Positions 54,137 to 62,985 of a stretch of 64,000 bases of DNA are shown in pieces (the stretch's first letter is position 1; each line of letters begins with the position of its first letter). Location of the stretch: positions 1 through 64,000 of the forward strand of contig JAYTTF010000122.1 in NCBI GenBank assembly GCA_043745195.1, in the 5' to 3' direction. The position numbers and the translations under genes were made by a program. Under the pieces are notes generated by a model, which had not been told where the DNA came from, searched no databases, and saw only the letters and a list, made by a program, of their open reading frames with translations. Origin of the DNA: JANXSF01 sp043745195. GTDB taxonomy: Bacteria; Acidobacteriota; Terriglobia; Bryobacterales; Bryobacteraceae.

Positions 54137-54156
54137 CCCCCGATTGTCATCGGGGG
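54137..54156. repeat. Perfect hairpin in the leuA-lysR intergenic region
   Basis: Arms CCCCCGAT and ATCGGGGG with loop TGTC, about 160 bases before leuA on the minus strand. Neither side has a T-run, so it is not a classical terminator. It may be an mRNA leader element or a protein site. Confidence 0.6.
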
Positions 54157-54184
54157 CTGGCGGACATTTAGATCACAGATTGGG

Positions 54185-54199
54185 ATAAACTACTCTTAT
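54185..54199 (+). promoter_or_regulatory. Candidate LysR-type binding site
   Basis: ATAA, seven bases, TTAT: a T-N11-A dyad of the LysR type, 22 bases before the regulator start and within the divergent leuA control region. Confidence 0.4.
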
Positions 54200-54220
54200 T
54201 AATTGGCTGGAATTTATAAC

Positions 54221-55099
54221 ATGGAACTACATGCAATACGAGTTTTCCTGACGGTGGCGACTGAAAAGTCATTTTCTCGCGCGGCTGAAAAGTTATTGCG
54301 GACGCAGCCGGCTATTTCCCTGGCGGTCCAAAGGTTGGAGAGCGAACTTGGGGAAAAGCTGATAGATCGGTCGGGCAAAGAATTGCTACTGACTGATGCA
54401 GGCAAAATTGTTTTTGAATATGCTCGTCGATTTGAATCGTTAGAAGGCGACATGGGAAATGCCCTGACTGAGATGCGGGACAATTCGGCGGGGCAGTTGG
54501 TTATTGGGGCAAATGAATCTACCACTTTGTACCTGATTCAACAAATTATTCAATACCGTGCACTTTATCCGAAGGTAAAAGTTAAGGTAAAGCGCAGCCT
54601 ATCGAGCAAGATTCCGGCGCAGTTGATTGATGGCGAACTGGAGTTGGGTGTGATCAGTTACGATCCGAATGACGATCGTCTGGAGGCTTCGGTGATCTAT
54701 ACGGATCACCTGGCTTTCGTCGTCAGTCCGGAGCATCGCTTTGCGCAGCGCAAAGAAGTTTCCATTACCGAACTGGGGATGGAGATTTTCATTGCTCATA
54801 ACGTTCTTTCTCCGTATCGGGAACTGGTGTTGAGGGAGTTTCAGCGCCATAAGGTGCCATTAAATATGGACGTGGAAATGCCGACGGTGGAGACGATTCG
54901 TATTCTTGTGCAGCGGAATCAGGGCGTGGCTTTCCTGCCCAAGATGTGTGTGGAACAGGAAATTGATGCTGGGCTGCTTTGCGAAGTGAAGATTCCGGAG
55001 CTGATTGTGGATCGCAAGATTTATTTGATTCAGCCTGCTCGGAGGGCGTTGAGCCATGCGGCGCGCGCGTTTTTGGAAGTGGTGAAATCGCCATCATAA
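54221..55099 (+). CDS. LysR-family transcriptional regulator
   Basis: A 292-residue regulator from ATG 54221. The N-terminal HTH is SFSRAAEKLLRTQPAISLAV followed by QRLESELGEKLIDR. The rest is the periplasmic-binding-like effector domain. It is divergent from leuABCD with a 243-bp gap, so it is the likely regulator of that operon; the effector could be 2-isopropylmalate as for other leucine LysR regulators, but that is inference. Confidence 0.92.
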   Translation: MELHAIRVFLTVATEKSFSRAAEKLLRTQPAISLAVQRLESELGEKLIDRSGKELLLTDAGKIVFEYARRFESLEGDMGNALTEMRDNSAGQLVIGANESTTLYLIQQIIQYRALYPKVKVKVKRSLSSKIPAQLIDGELELGVISYDPNDDRLEASVIYTDHLAFVVSPEHRFAQRKEVSITELGMEIFIAHNVLSPYRELVLREFQRHKVPLNMDVEMPTVETIRILVQRNQGVAFLPKMCVEQEIDAGLLCEVKIPELIVDRKIYLIQPARRALSHAARAFLEVVKSPS

Positions 55100-55106
55100 T
55101 AAAGTG

Positions 55107-55649
55107 ATGGGAAAAATCCTTCTTATGATTACTGCGGGGGCGCTGTTTGCGCACGGGCAACGAACGCGTGTGGAACTGACCAAGCCCACCACGGTGAAAG
55201 ATGACTCCAAGGCAAATAGTCCGGACGTTCCGGACGTATTCGCCATTTCTGCCAAGATTGAGCGAGTGGTGATTTTGCGCTTCAAATTTGATGCGGATCT
55301 ATTGGCGGGTCTTGAAAAGATGGTGAAGGAACAGAAGATTAAGAACGCTGTGTTCCTTTCGGGAATTGGATCGTTAAGAGGCTACCATGTGCATTCGGTT
55401 AGCAATCGAACATTTCCCTCCAAGAACGTTTTTTGGAAGGATCCGACTGCGCCTGCGGACATTCTCTCCGTCAATGGCTATGTGATCGATGGGAAGATCC
55501 ACGGTCATATGACACTCTCCACGGGCGAGAAGGCGTTTGGGGGGCACATTGAACGTGGTAACAGCGTCTTTACATTTGCAATTATTACGCTTGGAGTTTT
55601 GGACGATACGGCGGACATGAGCCGGGTTGATGACAAGACGTTACGATGA
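55107..55649 (+). CDS. Exported PPC-domain (DUF296) protein
   Basis: About 180 residues. A signal-like start (MGKILLMITAGALFAHG) is followed by the PPC/DUF296 domain at about 55-175: LRFKFDADLLAGLEKMVKE, NAVFLSGIGSLRGYHV and IDGKIHGHMTLST, the last holding the metal histidines. In bacteria this domain is usually cytoplasmic and its ligand is unknown; the apparent export signal is unusual. It follows the LysR gene by seven bases. Confidence 0.82.
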   Translation: MGKILLMITAGALFAHGQRTRVELTKPTTVKDDSKANSPDVPDVFAISAKIERVVILRFKFDADLLAGLEKMVKEQKIKNAVFLSGIGSLRGYHVHSVSNRTFPSKNVFWKDPTAPADILSVNGYVIDGKIHGHMTLSTGEKAFGGHIERGNSVFTFAIITLGVLDDTADMSRVDDKTLR

Positions 55650-55650
55650 T

Positions 55651-55752
55651 TTATTCCTCGTAGGCGATTGCGAGTAGGGAAAGCACCACTCCTGCAAGAA
55701 CTGCAAGACATGGTTCTGAGGTGAATAGTACAAAGAGCGTGGTCACTTCCAT
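55651..55752 (-). CDS. Possible 33-residue membrane peptide
   Basis: A minus-strand frame, MEVTTLFVLFTSEP then one hydrophobic helix (CLAVLAGVVLSLLAIAY), convergent with the PPC gene. It looks like a small single-pass peptide, but no ribosome site or homologue supports it. Confidence 0.22.
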   Translation of the reverse strand: MEVTTLFVLFTSEPCLAVLAGVVLSLLAIAYEE

Positions 55753-55876
55753 ATTCTTCGTGACTGGGTGTTTTTGCACATGGGCCGGTGGTTCTGGGAA
55801 CTTTTGAGATTGCTACCAGGACTTGTGCGAGATTTTCGGGTCTTATTCGGCACTAACAATCGTGGGCTTTTTGGCG

Positions 55877-56299
55877 ATGATGGACGATTTGCGGCATAAG
55901 GGACGCAAGCGGATTTGGACGGCTACAGCTGCCAGTGGGCGTCATGCGGAGGATCTTACTCATCGGTATTTACAATCGAAAGGGATGCGCGTGGTGGCGC
56001 GCAACTGGCGGGTGTTAGGGGGGCGAGGGGAAGTGGACCTGGTTGCCTGGGACGAACAGGTTCTGGTTTTTGTTGAAGTAAAGTCTTTGAGTTCGGGCGA
56101 ATTCAGCCGTCCGGAGCGGGCGGTGACCAAGGATAAGATGTTTCGCATTGGCTGTGCGGCACGCGAATATTTGCGACGGGCGGAACTTGAAAAAACTCCT
56201 GTCCGTTTTGACATTGCCAGTGTGATTCTTGGGGCGGAACCAGTGATGGAGTACTTCCGGGACGCGTTCCTACCATTTCAGCGTCACGATCAACGATAG
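55877..56299 (+). CDS. YraN/UPF0102 family protein
   Basis: About 140 residues from ATG 55877. It has the restriction-endonuclease-like core GRGEVDLVAWDEQVLVFVEV, the pattern E-x8-VFVEVK with the D/E-x-K site of YraN proteins. It is thought to act on DNA; the exact role is unsettled. It lies 18 bases before galT. A longer start at TTG 55823 is possible. Confidence 0.88.
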   Translation: MMDDLRHKGRKRIWTATAASGRHAEDLTHRYLQSKGMRVVARNWRVLGGRGEVDLVAWDEQVLVFVEVKSLSSGEFSRPERAVTKDKMFRIGCAAREYLRRAELEKTPVRFDIASVILGAEPVMEYFRDAFLPFQRHDQR

Positions 56300-56317
56300 C
56301 CATATAATGGAAGATTC

Positions 56318-57313
56318 ATGCCCGAGCTTAGAAAGGATCCAATCACAGGCCGGTGGGTTATTATTTCTACCGACCGAGCACGCAGACCGAATGACTTCAC
56401 CAAGCAATCGGTGAAAATTGAGGGCACGCGATTTTGCCCGTTCTGTCCGGGCCACGAAGACAAGACGCCGCAGGAAGTTCTGGCGTTTCGGCCTGGAGGA
56501 GGATCGAATACTCCTGGCTGGACACTTCGTGTGGTTCCAAACAAATTTCCAGCGTTGCGCGTGGAAGGCGAAATGCATCGTGAAGGCGAAGGTCTTTATG
56601 ACAAGATGAACGGGGTTGGCGCTCATGAAGTTTTGATTGAATCTCCAGATCATCAAGCTACTTTGGCCACTATGGATGAACGGCAGGTTTCGGATTTGCT
56701 GTGGGCTTTCCGTGATCGAGTTCAGGATTTGAAAAAAGATAGCAGGCTTCGTTATGTGTTGCTGTTTAAGAATCACGGCGAACCTGCCGGTGCTACTTTG
56801 GAACACTGTCATTCCCAATTGATCGCTCTACCGATTGTGCCCAAGCGGGTGGAAGAGGAATTGCAGGGTGCCAAGAAGTATTACGAATTCCGCGAGCGGT
56901 GTGTTTATTGCGACATCGTTCAGCAGGAACTTGCTGGGAATACGCGGATGGTTGTGGAAACTGCGGAATTTGTGGCGATCTGCCCGTTTGCGGCGCGCTT
57001 TCCATTTGAAACGTGGATTATTCCACGCAAGCATAATTCTCATTTTGAAAGCATCCAGGAAAAGGAAATTCACAATCTGGCTTGGGTGTTGAAATCCACT
57101 CTGCAAAAAATGGATAAGGCTTTGGAAATGCCGGCATACAACATGGTGATTCACACTGCTCCTGTGCAGGATGGGCCAGTGGAATCGTATCACTGGCACA
57201 TTGAACTGATCCCGAAACTGACTCGAGTGGCGGGGTTTGAATGGGGCAGCGGGTTTTATATTAATCCAACTCCACCGGAAGAATCGGCACGATACTTGCG
57301 TGGGAACACTTAG
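56318..57313 (+). CDS. galT: Galactose-1-phosphate uridylyltransferase
   Basis: Transfers UMP between UDP-glucose and galactose 1-phosphate (Leloir pathway). The 331 residues include a zinc CPFC (Cys40, Cys43) near the start, a second pair in CVYC and the catalytic HxH: EHCHSQLIALP with His163 and nucleophile His165. The late ESYHWHIELIPKL is also typical. Related enzymes with this HxHSQ form may use other nucleotides. No galK or galE is in the window. Confidence 0.92.
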   Translation: MPELRKDPITGRWVIISTDRARRPNDFTKQSVKIEGTRFCPFCPGHEDKTPQEVLAFRPGGGSNTPGWTLRVVPNKFPALRVEGEMHREGEGLYDKMNGVGAHEVLIESPDHQATLATMDERQVSDLLWAFRDRVQDLKKDSRLRYVLLFKNHGEPAGATLEHCHSQLIALPIVPKRVEEELQGAKKYYEFRERCVYCDIVQQELAGNTRMVVETAEFVAICPFAARFPFETWIIPRKHNSHFESIQEKEIHNLAWVLKSTLQKMDKALEMPAYNMVIHTAPVQDGPVESYHWHIELIPKLTRVAGFEWGSGFYINPTPPEESARYLRGNT

Positions 57314-57356
57314 AGTAGCCGGCAAAGAATCGGACGGTCAGGGCGCTCAAGAAAAC

Positions 57357-57414
57357 AGGGAAACATGCGGGCTGTCCCCAGGTTTTAAATAGGGAAACAC
57401 GCGGGCTGTCCCCA
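57357..57414 (+). repeat. Two direct copies of a 24-bp GTCCCC repeat
   Basis: AGGGAAACATGCGGGCTGTC plus CCCA at 57357-57380 recurs at 57391-57414 with one base change (34-bp period). The GGGCTGTCCCCA core resembles the arms of the elements near 35965 and 49165. It lies between galT and the beta-propeller gene. Confidence 0.6.
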
Positions 57415-57432
57415 GTTTAGTATGCTTCGTAT

Positions 57433-58680
57433 ATGAAAAGTGTTTATCTGCTGTTTGCCTGCTTCGGAATTTTGAGCGCAGAAAATTGGCCGCAATGGCG
57501 CGGGCCAAGTCTGGATGGCATCAGCAAAGAGACCGGGTTGCCTACAAAATGGTCGCCGACGGAAAATGTTTCCTGGAAGCTGGAAATGCCCTCCCGCAGT
57601 GGTTCCACACCCATAATTTGGGGTGAATACATTTTCCTGAATGTGGCTGATGGGGACAATCTTGAGTTTTGGGCTCTTGATCGCAACGATGGGAAAGTGC
57701 GGTGGAAGAAACCCTTCGGCGTTGGGAATTTCAAGATCAACAAGCACAACATGTCCACTCCATCGCCGGTGACGGATGGAAAAACCGTTTGGGCCATGAC
57801 CGGCACTGGCATTATTAAAGCTTTCCAATTCGACGGCAAAGAGCTATGGACTCGCGACATTCAAAAAGAGTATGGAAAATTTGGGTTGAACTGGGGCTAT
57901 GGATCGTCGCCTCTGCTTTACAAGGGGGCGCTGTTTGTAGAAGTTCTTCACGGAATGAAAACCGATGATCCATCCTACTTATTGAAGCTTGATGGGAGCA
58001 CGGGAAAGACTCTTCACAAAGTGGAACGGTGGACGGATGCCAAGGTGGAGGCGCCGGATGCTTACACTACGCCTCAGCTTTTGGAATATGGAAAGAGTGT
58101 GGAGATTGTTATCAGCGGCGGCGATTATGTAACGGGTCACGATCCGGAAACCTTGAAAGAGTTGTGGCGCGCGAAGGTGCTGAACCCTACTGACTTTGCA
58201 ATGAACCGTATTATCGCCTCAGCAGTGGTGAAGGACGGGATGATTTACGCTTGCTCGCGGGTGAAGCCGATGGTTGCTTTGAAGGCTGGTGGACGAGGGG
58301 ACATTACTAAGACACATGTTGCTTGGGAAACACAGAACGGACCTGACGTGCCTACGCCTGTTACGGATGGAAAGTATCTCTACGTTACCAATGACCGGGG
58401 AATTATTTTTTGTTTCGACGCGAAAACTGGGGCGGAGATTTATTCAGGGCAGCGCATTTCCAAGGCAATCTACAGTGCTTCGCCAGTGCTGGCCGACGGG
58501 AAGATTTACATTACCAGCGAGGAAGGCGTGACAACGGTGATAAAGGCGGGGCCGAAGTTTGAAGTGATTGCGGAGAATTCGTTGAATGACTATACGTTGA
58601 GCTCACCGGCGATCAGCGAGGGGCAGATTTTTCAGAGGACGGCTGCGAATCTTTACTGTATTGGGAAGCGGAAGAAGTAG
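57433..58680 (+). CDS. Secreted PQQ-like beta-propeller protein
   Basis: A 415-residue exported protein. A signal peptide (MKSVYLLFACFGILSA) is followed by NWPQWRGPSLDGISKETGLP, the conserved start of a large acidobacterial/planctomycete propeller family, and by repeating blades ending in W-x-L-D or G-x-x-W motifs (FWALDRNDGKVRWKK, CFDAKTGAEIYSGQ). No cofactor-binding glutamate pattern of true PQQ dehydrogenases was seen. It may be a BamB-like scaffold or an accessory protein. Confidence 0.88.
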   Translation: MKSVYLLFACFGILSAENWPQWRGPSLDGISKETGLPTKWSPTENVSWKLEMPSRSGSTPIIWGEYIFLNVADGDNLEFWALDRNDGKVRWKKPFGVGNFKINKHNMSTPSPVTDGKTVWAMTGTGIIKAFQFDGKELWTRDIQKEYGKFGLNWGYGSSPLLYKGALFVEVLHGMKTDDPSYLLKLDGSTGKTLHKVERWTDAKVEAPDAYTTPQLLEYGKSVEIVISGGDYVTGHDPETLKELWRAKVLNPTDFAMNRIIASAVVKDGMIYACSRVKPMVALKAGGRGDITKTHVAWETQNGPDVPTPVTDGKYLYVTNDRGIIFCFDAKTGAEIYSGQRISKAIYSASPVLADGKIYITSEEGVTTVIKAGPKFEVIAENSLNDYTLSSPAISEGQIFQRTAANLYCIGKRKK

Positions 58681-58693
58681 AAGGCTGGGGCTA

Positions 58694-60691
58694 CTATTTT
58701 CTGAATTTTCCGTCCCAGCGTAAACCACCGCGCCAGAATATGGGTGATCCAATTAGCGGTGTAGGATTGAAGCCGACTACAAATTCGCGGTCGAGGATGT
58801 TTTCAATAGAGAGCATTGCTGATACGGAATTTGAGATTTGGTAACGAGCTGAGCCATGGACGGTGGCATAGCCGGGGAGCCGGTAGAGATTGATTTCGTC
58901 TTCAAATTGCAACGCGAAGCTTCGCAACCCTGCCGATAGCGTGGCGCGTTTGTGCATCCAAGTGAGGGTTGACGATCCCTGGTGCTTGGGAACTTGGGGA
59001 AGACGGAAGCCATTTGAAAAACGGCCATCGGCGTAGAGGTACGAAGCTTCACCACGAAGTTGTTTCCAGTTGTACGACCAGGTTGCTTCTAAGCCACGGT
59101 TCAAGGCGCTGGCGGCATTTCTGCGTTGCCGTTGAATCAAGGCGGGTGAGGTAAGCAACGTCACGTTGGTAATGATCTGATCAATTTCAGTTCGAAACGC
59201 AGTCACGGAAAGCCGGCCCATTTCCCCGGAATAGTCCACTCCGATTTCGGCACCAAAGGCGCTTTCCGGTTTCAGTTGAGCATTGGGCAGGGTGGTTGCA
59301 TTGCCGGCACGAAACTCACGGTACAACTCGTTCAAGGTTGGGGCTCGAAAGCTTCGATAGACTGACCCGCGCACGCGCCAACTCTTCCTTCCATAGGTAA
59401 GTCCACCACTCGGGTTCAAGAAATTATTAGTGCCCGTGCTGTGAGCGCGTGTACCACCGAACAAACGCAACCCACCAAAAGCCACATCGGTTTGTGCAAA
59501 AACTCCACGCTGGAATTGGGAGCCGCCTCCAATGCGTTCTCCGGTTGGTACAAGGATATCCTTGCTGTAGCCTTCCACTCTTTGAAAATCGCCGCCCAAC
59601 AGTGCGTGCCAGTTCGTTCGATTGACGCGGTACATGGCGGCGCCACCAACAGATTCAGCAGGTACTCGCTGCCAGGAAGTGATTCTTTCACTGTTGCGAT
59701 TTGCGGCAACGGCGGAAAAACTTGCGTGGTATTGAGCACGTTGATGATAGGCCAAAAGTGTGAGGGAATCGTTTGCAATTTCGCGATGATAGTGCGCAGA
59801 AATTCCACCCATGCCGGTGGAATTACTCACTAGTGCTGTTCCGTTGGCGCGCTGCTCGGCTAACATGTCGAACTTCAAAAACAATCGGCTTTTCGCAGAT
59901 TGGAGCCAATCGGCCCTGGCGTCCATGGCGAAAAATCGAACTCCTGCGGGGGTGTCTGAAGTGCCTCGGCGGTATTGGGGAACTATGTAATAACCGTCCG
60001 TTGTGAGGGCTCGCGCATTGGTCGAAAATGCCCATGTCTGCATGAGGTGCGAAAATCCGGTGGTGAGTTGATGTGTGTTTTTGTTGCCGCCTTCATAGCT
60101 TCCCAGCAGCTTCCATCTTTCAGCGGGTTTGGAAAACATGGCGATGGCGCCACTCAAAGCGCGGTCCCCAAAAACGCTGGTAGACGCGCCCCTGGAAATC
60201 TCCAGGCGTTCAAGGGATTCCGGGACAAAGCGGGTCCAATAGACCCATCCGCCGAAGGGATCATTGGCGGGAAAGCCATCCCACAAAATTAATGTTCGGG
60301 AGGCACCGCTGGATCCGAGTCCGCGGAGGGAGACCCCTTGGGTGGTTGGGTTGGCAACAACACTGGAGGCGCGTCGGAAGAGGCTGAATCCGGGAACGGT
60401 GCGAAGTCGGTCGTCAATGTTAACGCCGGGATTTTCTTCAATCTGCTTCTTGTCGAAAATCGCAACAGCAGCGGGAGTTTCGGCGGTAACGCTTTCTGTA
60501 ACGGTGATAGAACTTTTTACAGTTTCAAGTTTTTTTTGTGGTGGCGGAACGGGTTGCGCTGATGCCAATCCAATCGTCAGGGCCAATGAACCAAGCACCG
60601 TGCCAACCAGCGGCGTCCAGGTCTGCCATCCTCGCTGTAAAAACAATCGCAATGTTTGAATTGTTGTCGGGTTGAATTGGTGTTTGCGCAT
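58694..60691 (-). CDS. TonB-dependent outer-membrane receptor
   Basis: About 665 residues from ATG 60691, or 634 from GTG 60598 at the signal peptide core (LGSLALTIGLASA). Plug domain: SSITVTESVT (TonB box region), GVNIDDRLRTVPGFSLFRR, GVSLRGLGSSGASRTLILWD and LERLEISRGASTSVFGDRAL. The rest is a beta-barrel ending in WRGGLRWDGKFRK, where an aromatic end residue would be more usual. The plug resembles BtuB/vitamin-type receptors; the ligand is unknown. It overlaps the DUF58 gene by 74-167 bases. Confidence 0.88.
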   Translation of the reverse strand: MRKHQFNPTTIQTLRLFLQRGWQTWTPLVGTVLGSLALTIGLASAQPVPPPQKKLETVKSSITVTESVTAETPAAVAIFDKKQIEENPGVNIDDRLRTVPGFSLFRRASSVVANPTTQGVSLRGLGSSGASRTLILWDGFPANDPFGGWVYWTRFVPESLERLEISRGASTSVFGDRALSGAIAMFSKPAERWKLLGSYEGGNKNTHQLTTGFSHLMQTWAFSTNARALTTDGYYIVPQYRRGTSDTPAGVRFFAMDARADWLQSAKSRLFLKFDMLAEQRANGTALVSNSTGMGGISAHYHREIANDSLTLLAYHQRAQYHASFSAVAANRNSERITSWQRVPAESVGGAAMYRVNRTNWHALLGGDFQRVEGYSKDILVPTGERIGGGSQFQRGVFAQTDVAFGGLRLFGGTRAHSTGTNNFLNPSGGLTYGRKSWRVRGSVYRSFRAPTLNELYREFRAGNATTLPNAQLKPESAFGAEIGVDYSGEMGRLSVTAFRTEIDQIITNVTLLTSPALIQRQRRNAASALNRGLEATWSYNWKQLRGEASYLYADGRFSNGFRLPQVPKHQGSSTLTWMHKRATLSAGLRSFALQFEDEINLYRLPGYATVHGSARYQISNSVSAMLSIENILDREFVVGFNPTPLIGSPIFWRGGLRWDGKFRK

Positions 60692-61622
60692 TAATAGGAA
60701 CGTCGGCAAGAAACTTAAGGATATCGTAAACAGTTCCATTGACTGGCACGGCAATATCGATTTGTCCGCAGCGAAATCTGATTGGCCAATCGCGAGTGGT
60801 CATTTCCATCGACAACCAAGCGGCGTATTCCACGGCCCATTCGAACCACTCGGTGTTTGTTTGTGCGTCGGTGTCCAGAACGATTTCAACCAACCGTCGT
60901 TGCTCACGAGCAAACTCGCGCACTTGCAAGTTGCCGGTGTGGGCGGTTCCTTTCCAATCCAAATGGCGGGCTCCTTCACCATGGTGGTAGGGTCGAATAC
61001 TGTGGAATTCGGTGCCTCGGCCCTGATCTCGGATGGAGGCTTCCCCTTCAAGTGCAGAGGCAAGGTCAGCAAATCCCGGTTTGATGTCCAGGTTTGGATA
61101 GACGATGACTTCGCCTTTCAACGAAACGCTGGTGCGGCGTTCGGCGAATCCGAAGGGGAACCTTGTGGAGAAGCGAAAATTATTTTCTGTGTATTTACCG
61201 CGCTTGGGGAAGAGCACAGGAACTTGTAGTTCCTGAACTGCGCCTCCAGGCAGGAAGGGAAAGTACAGTGGAGTGGAGAATCCGCTATGCCCTCTAGGTT
61301 CCAGGAATAATGAAAACGATGGAAGCCAACTCTTGCGATTGTGCACACGAATTTGGGCGCTGCCAGGCATGCGTGCAGCCAAGTGCTCTGGCAGCAGAAA
61401 TTCCATTTCCAATCCAGCCAGACTCAGACGATTGATTACGCCGGAGATCATTAAGGTTGCCAACAGAGCGGCAACGATCAGGAATAGAAGATTATTGGCA
61501 GAAAGAAGAGCCGCGGAGCCGACGGAAACGGTGATGATGGCAAACAAGGTACCAAGCCTTGTGACGCGATTATCGAACCTATCGTCTACCCATTGCCGGA
61601 GCCTTTCCAATTTCGGATGCAC
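60525..61622 (-). CDS. DUF58-domain protein
   Basis: About 365 residues from GTG 61622, which avoids overlap with the divergent permease; an ATG at 61721 would overlap it by 68 bases. Two membrane helices lie near the N-terminus (TLFAIITVSVGSAALLSANN, LLFLIVAALLATLMISGVI), followed by the DUF58 domain with SIRPYHHGEGARHLDWKGTA and the VEIVLDTDAQT metal-site-like strand. DUF58 proteins usually pair with MoxR ATPases and transglutaminase proteins, which are absent here. Confidence 0.85.
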   Translation of the reverse strand: MHPKLERLRQWVDDRFDNRVTRLGTLFAIITVSVGSAALLSANNLLFLIVAALLATLMISGVINRLSLAGLEMEFLLPEHLAARMPGSAQIRVHNRKSWLPSFSLFLEPRGHSGFSTPLYFPFLPGGAVQELQVPVLFPKRGKYTENNFRFSTRFPFGFAERRTSVSLKGEVIVYPNLDIKPGFADLASALEGEASIRDQGRGTEFHSIRPYHHGEGARHLDWKGTAHTGNLQVREFAREQRRLVEIVLDTDAQTNTEWFEWAVEYAAWLSMEMTTRDWPIRFRCGQIDIAVPVNGTVYDILKFLADVPINAQTPIQPDNNSNIAIVFTARMADLDAAGWHGAWFIGPDDWIGISATRSATTKKT

Positions 61623-61653
61623 TGAACCCAGAATAATGCCAAAATAGCCATCT

Positions 61654-62973
61654 ATGTCTGGCCAGTCAGTTTTGCGTAGGAATCTGAGTTTGTGGGATCT
61701 GGTGTTTATGGGGATCATCATGGTTCAACCAACTGCGCCAATGCCACTATTTGGAGTGGTTAGCAATGCGGCGCGCGGCCATGTGGTGACCACCATTTTG
61801 ATTGCCATGGTGGCGATGCTTTTCACCGCAATCAGCTACGGAAGAATGGCGCGTGCCTATCCGAGTGCGGGCAGCGCTTACACATATGTTGGGCAGGAAG
61901 TGCATCCGGCACTGGGATATCTTGCAGGTTGGGGAATGCTGATGGACTATGTACTGAACCCATTGATATGCACCATCTGGTGTTCCAAGGCGGCGATGAA
62001 TGTGGTGCCGATGGTGCCGGAAGAGGCTTGGAAAATATTCTTTGCACTGTTATTCACTTTTTTGAACATTCGCAAGATTGAAGCGTCGGCACGTACGAAT
62101 CAATTGTTGGCGGGGGCGATGGGGATTGTTGTGATTTGGATGCTGGGTGCTTCGGTGAATTTTGTGATGGCCCATCCTGGGACAGATTTTCTGAAACCGT
62201 TCTATGATCCGGCAACATTTCAATGGAAGACCATTTCTTCAGGGACTGCGCTGGCTGTGCTGACCTACATTGGATTCGACGGCATATCGACACTATCTGA
62301 GGAGGTCCGTGATCCTCGGAAAAACATTTTGCGAGCAACTGTGATTGTCTGTCTGGTGATTGGAGTGCTTTCGGCATTGGAAGTATATGCGGCGCAACTG
62401 GTGTGGCCCTATGGCCAGCCCTTTCCCGATGTGGATACTGCCTACGTGCATGTGGCGGGCAGGGCAGGGGGCCAAATGTTGTTTCAAGTAATTAACCTTA
62501 CTCTGCTGATTGCCACCATTGGTTCCGGCGCTGGAGCGCAGATGGCTGGTGGACGACTGCTGTTTGGAATGGGACGCGACGGGGTTTTGCCAAGAAATAT
62601 TTTTGGAGTGATTGATGAGCAGACAGGTGTGCCCAGAAATGCGGTGCTTACAATTGGTTCAATTGCACTGGTAGGCGCATTTCTGCTGACCTACGAAACT
62701 GGTGCAGAGTTGCTGAACTTTGGCGCCTTCATCGGATTCATGGGCGTCAATCTGGCAGCATTTCTTCGCTATTGGGTACGGGGGGAACAGCGGAACTTGA
62801 GCCATCTGCTGGTGCCGCTGTTTGGGTTCCTGATTTGCGGGTATATGTGGATCAGTTTGAGCCAATCTGCACTTCGGGCGGGAGCTTTTTGGGCAGCGGT
62901 GGGACTTGTGTTCGGCGTTTGGCGGACAAATTGGTTTCGGTCCACTATTCGTTTTGAGGCTCCACGGGAGTAA
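61654..62973 (+). CDS. APC-family amino-acid permease
   Basis: A 439-residue inner-membrane transporter with about 12 helices. Family motifs are SLWDLVFMGIIMVQPTAPM in helix 1, SYGRMARAYPSAGSAYTYVG and YIGFDGISTLSEEVRDPRKN. The substrate is unknown. It lies 13 bases before the DUF1080 gene and is divergent from DUF58. Confidence 0.92.
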   Translation: MSGQSVLRRNLSLWDLVFMGIIMVQPTAPMPLFGVVSNAARGHVVTTILIAMVAMLFTAISYGRMARAYPSAGSAYTYVGQEVHPALGYLAGWGMLMDYVLNPLICTIWCSKAAMNVVPMVPEEAWKIFFALLFTFLNIRKIEASARTNQLLAGAMGIVVIWMLGASVNFVMAHPGTDFLKPFYDPATFQWKTISSGTALAVLTYIGFDGISTLSEEVRDPRKNILRATVIVCLVIGVLSALEVYAAQLVWPYGQPFPDVDTAYVHVAGRAGGQMLFQVINLTLLIATIGSGAGAQMAGGRLLFGMGRDGVLPRNIFGVIDEQTGVPRNAVLTIGSIALVGAFLLTYETGAELLNFGAFIGFMGVNLAAFLRYWVRGEQRNLSHLLVPLFGFLICGYMWISLSQSALRAGAFWAAVGLVFGVWRTNWFRSTIRFEAPRE

Positions 62974-62985
62974 AATCAAATAACT

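Noticed and set aside
54137..54156. Intrinsic terminator between leuA and the LysR gene
   Set aside because: Strong stem, but no T-run on either strand and it lies upstream of both genes.
57357..57414. Minimal CRISPR array
   Set aside because: Only two repeat copies with a 10-bp gap, no third unit and no cas genes; it fits a dispersed intergenic repeat.
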